The notes under the pieces: generated by a model | Seen by the model: the letters and a program-made list of their open reading frames with translations, nothing else | Told to the model about the DNA's origin: nothing | Database searches by the model: none | Source of the DNA: Mycobacterium sp. WUMAC-067 | GTDB taxonomy: Bacteria; Actinomycetota; Actinomycetes; Mycobacteriales; Mycobacteriaceae | NCBI RefSeq assembly: GCF_020217485.1 | Contig: NZ_JAEKMI010000033.1 | Location: 1-51,970 of the forward strand | Length of the DNA stretch: 51,970 nt | Direction of reading: 5' to 3' | Shown here: positions 16,282-24,774 of the stretch, in pieces | Numbering within the stretch: position 1 is the stretch's first letter | How the letters are laid out: each line of letters begins with the position of its first letter | Translations under genes and position numbers: made by a program

Positions 16282-18219
16282 ATGAGCACTGGTGTCCCTT
16301 TCACGACCGAAAGCGCCGGGTGGACGGGTCCGGATCACGACGGCGTCGACGAACTGCGCGCCAACCTGCGTCAGGCGGACCCCGGCGTGCTGGTCGCCGT
16401 CCTGGCGCAGCTGACCGGCGATCCGACCGTGGCCGAGCGGTTCGCACCGAAGATCAGCCACGTGCCCAACCCGCCGGAGCAGGCCGGCGTCACCGATCCG
16501 GAGACCGCCGCACGGCTCATCGAGGAGATCGTCACGGCACTGGGGGAGCCGCGCCGGCAGGACGCGGTGCCCGCCGACGACCTCGACCTGTTCGCCCGTA
16601 TCGCCCCCATCGCGCTCGGGGGAGAGATCGGACCCGAGTATCTGCAGCTGCTCCTCGAGCAGGGCGGGTTCCAGCCCTCACAACCGGTACTGCCGCGCAC
16701 CGCAAAGCTTCCCGCGGACTTCCGGGTGGTCATCATCGGCGCGGGCATTGCGGGCATCACCGCCGCGCTCGCGTGCGCGGACGCGGGGATCGAATACCAG
16801 ATCATCGAGCGAAACGACGAGGTCGGCGGCACCTGGTACACCACCACCTATCCCGGCATCGGTGTCGACACGCCCTCGGCCTACTACTCCCTGTCGCGTG
16901 ACGTCAACGGCGACTGGTCGAGTTATTACCCGCAGGGTGCGGAGTATCAGGCCTACCTGGTGTCGGTGGCGGACAAGAACGATCTGCGCCGGCACACCCG
17001 GTTCGGCACCGAGGTCGAAGCGTTGTGGTGGGACGAGGGGCGCCGGCAGTGGCAGATCCACGCGGTCGGCCCGGACGGAACCCGCGACGTCAGTTACGCG
17101 AATGTGGTGATTCCGGCCGCCGGGTATCTCAATCGGCCGCGGTGGCCGGAACTGCCTGGCCGCGAGACGTTCTCGGGAATTTCGATCCATTCCGCACAGT
17201 GGGATCCGAAGCTGGATCTCACGGGCAAGAGGGTCGCGATCATCGGAGCCGGGTGCACCGCGGTCCAGATCGTCGACGCATGCGTGGACCAGGTCGCGCA
17301 CATGACGGTGTTCCAACGCCAGCCGCACTGGGTCGCGCCGCGACGGCGGCCATCCGACGATGTTCCCGCCTACCAGAGGTGGCTGGGCACCCGGCTCCCG
17401 TTCTACGCCAATTGGGTTCGGCTCAAGTCCTATTGGGGCACATCGGACAACAACTATCCGGTGATCCTGCATGACGAGGAGTGGGCGGCCGAGCACCTGT
17501 CGATCTCGCCGGCCAACGACGTGCTGCTGCAGATCTGCCTCGATTACATCGATCGCGTGTTCGGCGCGGGCAGCGAGCTCGCCCGCAAGGTCACCCCCGA
17601 CTTCGCTCCCTACGGCAAGCGGATCATCCGCGACCCCGGCGGCTACTATGCCGCGCTGGCCCGTGAGCACGTCGACGTCGAGGCCAGCGAACCGGCCCGG
17701 GTCAACGAGGCCGGAATCGTGACCGCCGACGGCAGGCAGATCGACCTCGACATCATCATCTACGCGACCGGCTACTACCTGGATTTCCTTTCCAACGTGG
17801 ATATTCGGGGCCGCGACGGCAAGAAGCTGACCGACGAGTGGGGCGACGCTCCCCGGGCCTACCGGGGCGGGATGGTGCCCGGATTCCCGAACCTGTTCAT
17901 TTCCTCCGCACCCAACTACAGTCCGGGTCACGGCGCGGGGCACAACTTCGGTGTCGAAGTGATGGTGCACTACGTGATGGAATGCCTGCAGTTGCTGGCG
18001 TTGCGCGAGGCCGCCACGATGGAGGTCACGCAGCGCGCCTACGAGGACTACGTCGACCGCATCGATGCGACCATGGCCGGCACCGTATGGCGCCACACGC
18101 CGTCGGCCCACACCTACTATCGGTCGGGGGGCCGGATCGTGATCGCTTTCCCGTACCGCCTGGTCGACTTCTGGCACGACCATCGTGCCCCCGTCGAGGG
18201 GGATCTCGAGCTGCGATGA
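16282..18219 (+). CDS. Baeyer-Villiger monooxygenase, N-terminally extended (HAPMO-like)
   Basis: 645 residues, about 100 more than a minimal BVMO. The first Rossmann motif IIGAGIAG begins only at about residue 151, after a helical N-terminal domain of about 145 residues like that of 4-hydroxyacetophenone monooxygenases. GGTWYTTTYPG follows. The BVMO fingerprint is F297-x-G-x3-H303-x3-W307-D308, and the second Rossmann motif IIGAGCTA is near 320. It would insert oxygen next to a ketone to give an ester or lactone. ATG at 16282 lacks a good Shine-Dalgarno. The SDR that follows overlaps its stop (ATGA), so the two are coupled. Confidence 0.92.
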   Translation: MSTGVPFTTESAGWTGPDHDGVDELRANLRQADPGVLVAVLAQLTGDPTVAERFAPKISHVPNPPEQAGVTDPETAARLIEEIVTALGEPRRQDAVPADDLDLFARIAPIALGGEIGPEYLQLLLEQGGFQPSQPVLPRTAKLPADFRVVIIGAGIAGITAALACADAGIEYQIIERNDEVGGTWYTTTYPGIGVDTPSAYYSLSRDVNGDWSSYYPQGAEYQAYLVSVADKNDLRRHTRFGTEVEALWWDEGRRQWQIHAVGPDGTRDVSYANVVIPAAGYLNRPRWPELPGRETFSGISIHSAQWDPKLDLTGKRVAIIGAGCTAVQIVDACVDQVAHMTVFQRQPHWVAPRRRPSDDVPAYQRWLGTRLPFYANWVRLKSYWGTSDNNYPVILHDEEWAAEHLSISPANDVLLQICLDYIDRVFGAGSELARKVTPDFAPYGKRIIRDPGGYYAALAREHVDVEASEPARVNEAGIVTADGRQIDLDIIIYATGYYLDFLSNVDIRGRDGKKLTDEWGDAPRAYRGGMVPGFPNLFISSAPNYSPGHGAGHNFGVEVMVHYVMECLQLLALREAATMEVTQRAYEDYVDRIDATMAGTVWRHTPSAHTYYRSGGRIVIAFPYRLVDFWHDHRAPVEGDLELR

Positions 18220-19106
18220 GCGACGGGTTACTTTCCGGCAAGACGGCTTTGGTCACCGGTAGCAGCCGGGGTATAGGGCGCGCCATCGCGCAGCGACTGG
18301 CCGCCGAGGGCGCGACCGTGGCGGTCACCGCACGATCGCACACGTCTTCTCTGTCGACGCGGGCCGGAACCACCGCCGCGTTGCCGGGGACCATCGGCGA
18401 AACGATCGAGCTGATCGAGGCCGCCGGGGGCTCGGCGTTCGGTGTTGCGAGCGACCTGGAGGATGCGCGGCAGCGCGACGGTTTGGTCGGGGCGGTGCTC
18501 GAGCGCACCGGACGCATCGACATCCTGGTCAACAACGCCGGTTTCGCCGACTACTCGCTGGTCGAGGACATGAGTCTGGAAACGTTCGATCGCACCGTGG
18601 AGCACTACCTTCGCGTTCCGTTCGTACTGACGAAATCCGCTGTGCCGCACATGCGTAACCAGGGCGCGGGCTGGATCGTCAACATCGGCTCGGTGACGGG
18701 CGTGGCCCCCGTCCGGCCGTACCGGGAATACAACAAGACGTCCGGCGACGTGATCTATGCGTCCATGAAAGCGGCCCTGCACCGGTTCACCCAGGGCGTG
18801 GCCGCCGAGCTGCTGGACGCCAACATCGCCGTGAATTGCGTCGGGCCCTCGACGGCGGTACGCACTCCCGGTGCCGCGCAACTGATCCCGGACTCGTTCC
18901 CCACCGAACCGGTGGAGTATCTGGCCGAGACGGTGCTGGCGATGTGCCATCTGGCCGCCCAGGAGCGCACCGGCTTGGTCGCGTTCAGCCTGCACTACCC
19001 GTGGTCACAACGACTACCGGTGCACAGCCTGGACGGCACCGAGGTGTTGCCACCCTTGCAGCCGCCCGCGACCGCCAACCCGAATATCGCCCCGGCGGGG
19101 GTCTAG
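18216..19106 (+). CDS. Short-chain dehydrogenase/reductase
   Basis: 296 residues. VTGSSRGIGRA, NNAG and a YASMK active site are present. There is a long insertion after the second strand (SHTSSLSTRAGTTAALPG) and an extended C terminus of about 50 residues after the core. ATG at 18216 overlaps the BVMO stop. A coupled SDR and BVMO suggests alcohol-to-ketone oxidation followed by ring or side-chain oxygenation. The gene ends in TAG within CTAG, which also supplies the stop of the opposing gene at 19103. Confidence 0.88.
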   Translation: MSDGLLSGKTALVTGSSRGIGRAIAQRLAAEGATVAVTARSHTSSLSTRAGTTAALPGTIGETIELIEAAGGSAFGVASDLEDARQRDGLVGAVLERTGRIDILVNNAGFADYSLVEDMSLETFDRTVEHYLRVPFVLTKSAVPHMRNQGAGWIVNIGSVTGVAPVRPYREYNKTSGDVIYASMKAALHRFTQGVAAELLDANIAVNCVGPSTAVRTPGAAQLIPDSFPTEPVEYLAETVLAMCHLAAQERTGLVAFSLHYPWSQRLPVHSLDGTEVLPPLQPPATANPNIAPAGV

Positions 19107-19729
19107 ACGAGTACCGGGTCGGGGATGGCGCAGAAGCTGTGGCATACCCGGTCGCGGATGATCACGTCGGTGGTCTCCGGGTCGAACCAGCGGTCCACCA
19201 CCGCCCAGTGGATCGGGTGCATCAGGTAGGGCCCCATCAGCGCCTCGACGTCGGCGAACTCCTGCTCGAAAACGTGCGTCCACGAGCAGTTTCCGACCAC
19301 GGCGGATACCCGGCTCAGCTGCCACGCCCGGATCGTCGGTAGGTACCGGGGCATCGACGACAGCTCGCGCTCGAACCGGGCGACGGTGTGCTCGGGTGTG
19401 TCGGGCTGCACGCGCAGCAAAAGCGTTCGGTAAACCGTGCCGGCGTTGTCGCCGCAGCGAACGGGTGCGCCCGCGTAGCCCGCGCCGTTGACTCGATCCA
19501 CCGACGGATCAGCCAGCACGGCGGCGAGATCATCTGCCGCGCGATCACATTGGTCTTTCGTCGCGAACCGCAGATGCAGCAGAATGTCGCCCCCGTTGCG
19601 CGAGCCGGGCAGCGTCGGTTGCACCACCCGGCGCAGCGGCGCCGCCGCACCGGCGGCCGTGCGCAACTCGTCGAGGATCCGGTCGCGATCGGCCTCGGCG
19701 ACGTCGATCAGCCGCGTGAGGTTATACAT
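19103..19729 (-). CDS. Dabb-type (dimeric alpha/beta-barrel) protein
   Basis: 208 residues arranged as two ferredoxin-like halves. The first has LLHLRFATKDQCDRAADDLAAVL and the second TLLLRVQPDTPEHTVARFERELSSMP, WTHVFEQEFADVEALMGPYLMHPIHW and the end FCAIPDPVLV. The second half matches my memory of Dabb (stress-responsive A/B barrel) domains. Enzymes of this fold do cofactor-less cyclisation, isomerisation or lyase chemistry, but many are uncharacterised. The start overlaps the upstream small gene by 8 bases, so the two are cotranscribed. Confidence 0.78.
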   Translation of the reverse strand: MYNLTRLIDVAEADRDRILDELRTAAGAAAPLRRVVQPTLPGSRNGGDILLHLRFATKDQCDRAADDLAAVLADPSVDRVNGAGYAGAPVRCGDNAGTVYRTLLLRVQPDTPEHTVARFERELSSMPRYLPTIRAWQLSRVSAVVGNCSWTHVFEQEFADVEALMGPYLMHPIHWAVVDRWFDPETTDVIIRDRVCHSFCAIPDPVLV

Positions 19730-20078
19730 CGCACAGTCCGTCTACGTCGTCGGCGGCCGCGGCGAAGGATCGGGACCGATCGGTCAGCAATTCGCCTATC
19801 CGCGACCACCATTCGCGCAGCGCGGGATCCGGGCGCCCCTTCCACGTCATCTCCCACCACGCCTGCGCGCTGGGCAGTGTCCAGGTGATGGTGACGGTGT
19901 TGACCTGCTCCTCGGACTCGTCGAACCAGATCGGCGGGCTCACCAGGATGTCGCGCAGCGTCATGCCCCGTTCGCGCGCGCCGGGGGCGTATTCGGCGAG
20001 GTAGGCGTCGACGAATCGGCGGGCACACCCGGGTCGGGTCACCACCCGGTCGATCACGAACACTTCGCCGTCGGCCAT
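19722..20078 (-). CDS. Small conserved-looking protein, probable alpha/beta-barrel fold
   Basis: 118 residues from ATG 20078. An N-terminal strand EVFVIDRVVTRPGCARRFVDAYLAEY, LRDILVSPPIWFDESEEQVNTVTITW and WWEMTWKGRPDPALREWW suggest a single ferredoxin-like alpha/beta-barrel domain of the NIPSNAP/ABM kind. I do not recognise the precise family. It overlaps the Dabb gene that follows by 8 bases, and it is divergent from the old yellow enzyme gene with 100 bases between. An upstream start at 20150 would run into that promoter region and is less likely. Confidence 0.68.
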   Translation of the reverse strand: MADGEVFVIDRVVTRPGCARRFVDAYLAEYAPGARERGMTLRDILVSPPIWFDESEEQVNTVTITWTLPSAQAWWEMTWKGRPDPALREWWSRIGELLTDRSRSFAAAADDVDGLCDV

Positions 20079-20178
20079 GAGCCGACCGTATGGCACGCCG
20101 GGGACGCGGCGCCGTCGGCTCCCGGCCACCGGGAACCTACCGTTGACCAACTGCGGATGCGGGGGTCAGTGTCGCCGC

Positions 20179-21408
20179 ATGAGTGTAGCGCCGCCCGACC
20201 CTTTCGCCCCCGCCGTACTGGGGCCGGTGACATTGCGTAACAGGGTGATCAAGGCGGCGACGTCGGAAGGCCGATCACCGCGGGGCTTGGTGACCGATGA
20301 TCTGATCGAGTTCCATCGGTCGTTCGCCTCCGGTGGCGTCGGGATGACGACCGTCGCGTACTGCTGCGTGGCGCCCGAGGGTGCCAGCGCGCCCGGACAA
20401 ATCGTGATGAGCGAGGCGGCCCGTCCGGGCCTGCGGAAGCTGACCGACGCGGTGCACCAGGACGGTGCGGCGATCTCGGCCCAACTCGGGCACGCGGGTG
20501 TCGTGGCGCAGAAAAGGCTGACCGGGGTCACGCCCATGGCGCCGAGCAGGTTCGTCAACCCCGCATCCATGGGTTACTGCCGCGAGATCACCCGCGCCGA
20601 GATCGCCCGGGTGATCGACCAATTCGGTGCCGCCGCCCGGGTGGCCGCCGACGCGGGCTTCGATGCCGTGGAACTGCATTTCGGTCACCTATACCTGCCG
20701 AGCTCGTTTTTGAGTCCGTTGATCAACCGACGCAGGGATGAATACGGCGGCGACATCGACAACCGGTCGCGGTTCTGCCGTGAGATCGCCCGGCGCGTTC
20801 GCGACGAGATCGGTGACCGCATCGCGGTGACCGCCAAGCTCGATATGGACGACGGTGTGCCCGGTAGCATCTGGGTCGACGAGGCGCTGCGCACCGCGGC
20901 GCTGCTCGATGCCGACGCCGTGCTGGATGCCATCGAATTGACCCAGGGCTCTTCGGTTTTCAAGCCCATGTATCTGTTTCGTGGTGACGTCCCCGTCAAG
21001 GAATTCGCCCAGGTCATGCCGCAGCCCATGCGCACCGGCATCCGTCTCATCGGAAAGTGGGCGATGGGCGACTATCCCTACCGTGACCTTTACATGCTGG
21101 AAAATGCCCGCCAGTTCGTTCCCCTCATGCGCAACACCAAGCTGATCCTGCTGGGAGGCATCACCAATCGCGAGCACGTCGAGACCGGCATGCGCGAGGG
21201 CTTCGATTTCGTGGCGATGGGGCGGGCGCTGCTGCGCGAACCGGACCTGGTCTCGAGGATGATCGCCGATCCGGCCACCCGAAGCCGCTGCACCCACAAC
21301 AATCAGTGCATGGTCACCGTGTTCGGGCGGACCCATTGCGTGCTCGATCCCGGACAGCGCTACGGTGCGGCAGAACCGTTGCGCGCCAACGAACTACCGC
21401 TGCAATAG
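20179..21408 (+). CDS. NADH:flavin oxidoreductase, old yellow enzyme family
   Basis: 409 residues, the single-domain TIM-barrel form without the C-terminal Fe-S/FAD modules of 2,4-dienoyl-CoA reductases. PVTLRNRVIKAAT starts the FMN barrel. AQLGHAGV, ELHFGHLYLPSSFLSPLIN, RRDEYGG, LLGGITN and FVAMGRALLREP are in family order. It reduces activated C=C bonds, for example enones in steroid rings (family knowledge; substrate inferred). ATG at 20179 is chosen by family alignment, with no strong Shine-Dalgarno. It overlaps the convergent hydrolase gene by 15 bases at the 3' end. Confidence 0.9.
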   Translation: MSVAPPDPFAPAVLGPVTLRNRVIKAATSEGRSPRGLVTDDLIEFHRSFASGGVGMTTVAYCCVAPEGASAPGQIVMSEAARPGLRKLTDAVHQDGAAISAQLGHAGVVAQKRLTGVTPMAPSRFVNPASMGYCREITRAEIARVIDQFGAAARVAADAGFDAVELHFGHLYLPSSFLSPLINRRRDEYGGDIDNRSRFCREIARRVRDEIGDRIAVTAKLDMDDGVPGSIWVDEALRTAALLDADAVLDAIELTQGSSVFKPMYLFRGDVPVKEFAQVMPQPMRTGIRLIGKWAMGDYPYRDLYMLENARQFVPLMRNTKLILLGGITNREHVETGMREGFDFVAMGRALLREPDLVSRMIADPATRSRCTHNNQCMVTVFGRTHCVLDPGQRYGAAEPLRANELPLQ

Positions 21409-22317
21409 ATCGGACAGGGCTGCGGCGGCCTCTTTGCGCGCCCGGTGCGCGATGTCGAGCATCGGCATCGTCATGAACCCGTGGATGCCGCCGTGGTAAC
21501 ACAATTGCCTGGTCGGCACGCCGGCCGCTGTCAACGCGCCGGCGTAGGCCAATCCCTCGTCGCGCAGGGGATCGTGGCCGGCGACCACCACCACGGCGGG
21601 CGGCACCCCGCGCAGGTCGGCGCTCAGCGGCGCGGCGTACGGGTGCGCGCGGTCCTCGCGCGAGGGCAAGTAGCAATCCCAGTACCACTGCAGCGCCGGT
21701 TTGGGATTGTAGAAGCCCCGGCCGAACAGCCGGTAGGACTCGGTGTCGAAGTCGGCCGCGATCACCGGGTAGAGCAGCAGTTGGGCCGCCGGCGCCGGGC
21801 CGCCGCGGTCGCGGGCCATGATCGCGGTCACCGCGGCCAGGTTGCCGCCCGCGCTGTCGCCGCCCACGACCAGACGCTCGGGGTCAGCCCCGAGCGACCC
21901 GGCGTTGTCGTACGCCCAGCACGTCACGGCGTACACGTCCTCGACCGCCGCCGGCCAGGGATTCTCCGGAGCCAACCGATAGTCGACCGAAACCACAACG
22001 GCGGGAACGAGGTTGGCGATATTGCGGCAGAGCCCGTCGTGGCTGTCCAGGTCGCAGAACACGAACCCGCCGCCGTGCGCGTAGACCAGGATCGGCACCG
22101 GTCCCGCCGCCTCGGGACGGTATACGCGCACGGGGATCGGGCCACCCTGACCCTCCACCGAGCGATCGGCGACCGCGGCGACGGGTTCGGGCCGCGCCGG
22201 CGGCACGAGCCTTGACCGGATGAGCGCTCGGGCCTCGGCGCCGCTCATCTCCTGCACGGGTGGGAACCCGCCATCCAATTGCGGGAGGATCGCAGCGATC
22301 TGCGGATCGAGGCTCAC
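21394..22317 (-). CDS. Alpha/beta hydrolase, HSL family
   Basis: 307 residues from GTG 22317, which overlaps the iclR stop (GTGA) and so sets the start; the frame is open further upstream but inside iclR. HGGG at 81-84, Ser155 in GDSAGG, Asp249 in GHDPLRD and His279 in GIHGF complete the triad. Because it is coupled to iclR it is probably controlled by that regulator. A carboxyl-ester or lactone substrate is likely. It is the second of three HSL-type hydrolases in the window. Confidence 0.9.
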   Translation of the reverse strand: MSLDPQIAAILPQLDGGFPPVQEMSGAEARALIRSRLVPPARPEPVAAVADRSVEGQGGPIPVRVYRPEAAGPVPILVYAHGGGFVFCDLDSHDGLCRNIANLVPAVVVSVDYRLAPENPWPAAVEDVYAVTCWAYDNAGSLGADPERLVVGGDSAGGNLAAVTAIMARDRGGPAPAAQLLLYPVIAADFDTESYRLFGRGFYNPKPALQWYWDCYLPSREDRAHPYAAPLSADLRGVPPAVVVVAGHDPLRDEGLAYAGALTAAGVPTRQLCYHGGIHGFMTMPMLDIAHRARKEAAAALSDLLQR

Positions 22318-23150
22318 GCGTACTGCAGGGCCGGCCGTCGCGCCGGCGCCGGGTGTTGCGGCCGCAGGGAAGGCAACGGCCGCAGCGGCTGCAGGGTCGG
22401 GGCGACTCGTTGCGGGCCGCCTTCGACGTTGCGCCACACGCCCATCGCGGTCATGCGCACCGGGGCGGCGAGGCGCTGGTCAAGCGCCATGCGATTCAGC
22501 GGACCGCATACCGACACGGCCGCCACGGCCTCACCGGGACACCCGATAGGGGCCGCGACACAGCCAAACCCGAGCAGGGATTCTTCGCGCTCGAAGGCGA
22601 CGCCGTGCGCCCTGACCTTGGCCAGTTCCGCCGCCAGTTGCGGAGCGCTGGAAATCGAGTACTTCGTCAGGCGGGCCCCCAGATCGATGTCGGTCTCCTC
22701 GTCGCGATAAGCCAGGATCGCCTTACCGACGGCGGTACAGTGCGCGGGCTGACGGCCGCCGACCCGGGTGGGGATCGCACCGATCATCCGGTCGCCGACC
22801 TTGTCGAGGTAGACGACGTCGGCTCCGTCCAGCACCGCGAGGTGCACGACAAGCCCGGTGGCGCGGTGCAATTCACCCAGCAGTGGGCCCGCGGCCCGCA
22901 CCAACCGATCCTGGTGCACGGCAAGCGAACCCAGCTCCACCAGCCGCATGCCGAGTTCGTAGTCACGACCGCTGCGACGCAGCCAGCGCAATTGAACCAG
23001 CCGCTCGAGCATGCGGTGCGCCGACGAGCGTGGCAGGCCGGTGCGGCGCACGATCTGGGCCAGCGTCAGCCGTCCGGGGCCGTCGAAGGCGTCCAGGACC
23101 AGCGAGATGCGGTCGATGACGGCGGTGGGGGTTTCGGCAGGCGCGGCCAT
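22314..23150 (-). CDS. IclR-family transcriptional regulator
   Basis: 278 residues. The N-terminal winged helix-turn-helix has LTLAQIVRRTGLPRSSAHRMLERLVQLRWLRR, followed by the effector-binding domain with VVYLDKVGDR, GGRQPAHCTAVGKAILAY and CVAAPIGCPGEAVAAVSVCGP. The C terminus carries an arginine/proline-rich tail of about 30 residues beyond the usual domain end. A strong AGGAGG lies 4 bases before ATG 23150. A perfect 19-base dyad 18 bases upstream is the obvious operator, suggesting autoregulation. IclR regulators commonly sense aromatic or acyl catabolites. Confidence 0.93.
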   Translation of the reverse strand: MAAPAETPTAVIDRISLVLDAFDGPGRLTLAQIVRRTGLPRSSAHRMLERLVQLRWLRRSGRDYELGMRLVELGSLAVHQDRLVRAAGPLLGELHRATGLVVHLAVLDGADVVYLDKVGDRMIGAIPTRVGGRQPAHCTAVGKAILAYRDEETDIDLGARLTKYSISSAPQLAAELAKVRAHGVAFEREESLLGFGCVAAPIGCPGEAVAAVSVCGPLNRMALDQRLAAPVRMTAMGVWRNVEGGPQRVAPTLQPLRPLPSLRPQHPAPARRPALQYA

Positions 23151-23167
23151 ACGTCCTCCTGGCTGGC

Positions 23168-23186
23168 ATATTCCTATTAGGAATAT
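23168..23186. promoter_or_regulatory. Perfect palindromic operator candidate upstream of iclR
   Basis: ATATTCCTATTAGGAATAT is a perfect 9-1-9 inverted repeat, AT-rich in otherwise about 68% GC sequence. It sits 18-36 bases upstream of the iclR ATG, where a repressor would block transcription. IclR proteins typically bind short pseudopalindromes containing GGAA and TTCC half-sites, which this contains. Confidence 0.75.
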
Positions 23187-23233
23187 AGTTCTACCACACC
23201 GCTGTGGTCGCTGTCACACACCGCGCCGACAAA

Positions 23234-23297
23234 CCCGCGAGCGTAACGGCACTGCGAATCTCCGCGCGATTTTTCGCAGTGGCGTTACGCCCGCGGG
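23234..23297. repeat. Long inverted repeat (25-base arms, 14-base loop) between the flavoprotein gene and iclR
   Basis: The left arm 23234-23258 and right arm 23273-23297 pair over 25 bases with two mismatches; the inner part carries GCGTAACG and TTCGCAGTG. The loop is 14 bases. It begins just 10 bases after the end of the minus-strand flavoprotein gene boundary (stop at 23308) and lies upstream of iclR. It may act as a transcription terminator or insulator, or be one copy of a dispersed repeat. There is no T-tract, so a classical intrinsic terminator is uncertain. Confidence 0.6.
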
Positions 23298-23307
23298 CAA
23301 AAGGGAA

Positions 23308-24774
23308 TCAGGCGTTGGCGGCCGAGCGTCCGGCGCGGCGGCCGTAGAAGCTGCCGTCACCGAGCGAGACGCCGCTGGCATAACCCCACGCGGCCAGGCC
23401 GGCGGTGCACCGGCCCGCGGCGAACAGCCCGGGTATGGGCGCGCCGCTGACGTGCAACACCTCGGCGTCCAGCGTGGTGGCGAGCCCGCCGAGGGTGAAG
23501 CCGCCGGTGCTTTCCCGCAGGTCGATGGCGCCGACGGGGGAGCCGATCGGCCTGATCCACTCGGCCTTCTTGTGCAGCAGCGGGTCCTCGCCGCGCGCGG
23601 CGCCCTCGTTGTAGGCGGCCACGGTGGCCTGCAGCGAACCGGGCGGCAGGCCCATGTCGCGTTCCAGGTCGCCGACGGTGTCGGCCACCCAGGTCGCCGG
23701 GCGCAGCATCAGCTTCGGCGACCACGACGCCTCCGCCTCCTCCTGCGCGTCACCGTCGATGATCAGGTACGCGACGTTGTCCTGCTGGTACAGCGTGAGC
23801 TGGCCGATGCGGCCCGGGTAGGTGTCCTCGGCGACGTAGCGCTGACCGCGCCCGTTGACCAGGACGCCGCGCACCAGCTGTTGGGGGTCGACGAAGATCG
23901 CGACCTCGGTGGCGTCCATGTGCGCCAGGTCGGCGCCCAGCGCCTGCGCCATCCGTATCGCCTGCCCGTCGTGTTGCTCGATCGACGCGGCCGGCCGTCC
24001 CGCGATGCGCGGCGCGTAGCGCGCCACCATCGCGTCGTTGTAGGCGAAACTGCCGGTGGCGAGCACGACCCCGCGGCGCGCCCGGATCGCCATGTCGCTC
24101 CCGTACTGGCGGGCGCAGATGCCCACCACCCGGCCGTCGGATTCGGTGATCAGCCGCTGCACCCGCACGTCGTAGAGCGCCCGCGCGCCGGCGGCGGCGG
24201 CCGTTTCGACGAGCGGCTTCATCAGCATGTAGCCCGCGCTTGCTTCGCCCTGCTTCTTGTTCTGCATCTGCGGGACGTGCCCGCGCGGGGCGGGGGCAGC
24301 GATCGTGTTGAACGGATAGGAGTTTTCGCCGCCGCTGTACATCAACCCCTGATCGCCCATGGGCTCCCAGCCCGGCTCGGAGAAGAACTCCGCCTTGAAC
24401 GGGACGCCGCAGCCCACCAGCCAGTCGAAGTGGGCGACGCTGCCGGCGCAGTAGTCGGCGATCCTGGTCTCGTCGGCGCCGGGGCCCATCGCGACGTTGA
24501 GGAATGCCGCCATGTTGTCGACGGAATCGTCGAAGCCGCAAGCCTTTTGCAGCGGCGTGCCGCCCCCGAGATAGATGAATCCGCCCGCCATCGACGCCGC
24601 GCCGCCCCAGGAGCCGGTGCGCTCGAGCACCAGGACGTCGGCGCCGGACCGGGCGGCTTCCACCGCCGCGGCGGCGCCCGCGATCCCATAGCCGGCGATG
24701 ACGACGTCGGCCTCGGCGTCCCACGACGTGATCGACGACGCCGCCACCGGCGTCACATCGAATTCGGCGATCAC
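23308..24774 (-). CDS. FAD-dependent 3-ketosteroid Delta4-(5alpha)-dehydrogenase-like enzyme
   Basis: 488 residues. The FAD motif VVIAGYGIAGAAAAVEAA is near the N terminus, followed by GSWGGAASMAGGF. It lacks the YPGAG motif of Delta1-KstD and instead has W-GYASG with Tyr465 and Ser467, plus Tyr319 in AEDTYPG. The Rhodococcus jostii Delta4-(5alpha)-KSTD uses Tyr319, Tyr466 and Ser468 as I recall, an almost exact match in number and order. That enzyme inserts the C4-C5 double bond into 5alpha-3-ketosteroids. GTG at 24774 overlaps the upstream stop (GTGA). It is the third gene of the hsaA-hsaC-like operon. Confidence 0.85.
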   Translation of the reverse strand: MIAEFDVTPVAASSITSWDAEADVVIAGYGIAGAAAAVEAARSGADVLVLERTGSWGGAASMAGGFIYLGGGTPLQKACGFDDSVDNMAAFLNVAMGPGADETRIADYCAGSVAHFDWLVGCGVPFKAEFFSEPGWEPMGDQGLMYSGGENSYPFNTIAAPAPRGHVPQMQNKKQGEASAGYMLMKPLVETAAAAGARALYDVRVQRLITESDGRVVGICARQYGSDMAIRARRGVVLATGSFAYNDAMVARYAPRIAGRPAASIEQHDGQAIRMAQALGADLAHMDATEVAIFVDPQQLVRGVLVNGRGQRYVAEDTYPGRIGQLTLYQQDNVAYLIIDGDAQEEAEASWSPKLMLRPATWVADTVGDLERDMGLPPGSLQATVAAYNEGAARGEDPLLHKKAEWIRPIGSPVGAIDLRESTGGFTLGGLATTLDAEVLHVSGAPIPGLFAAGRCTAGLAAWGYASGVSLGDGSFYGRRAGRSAANA

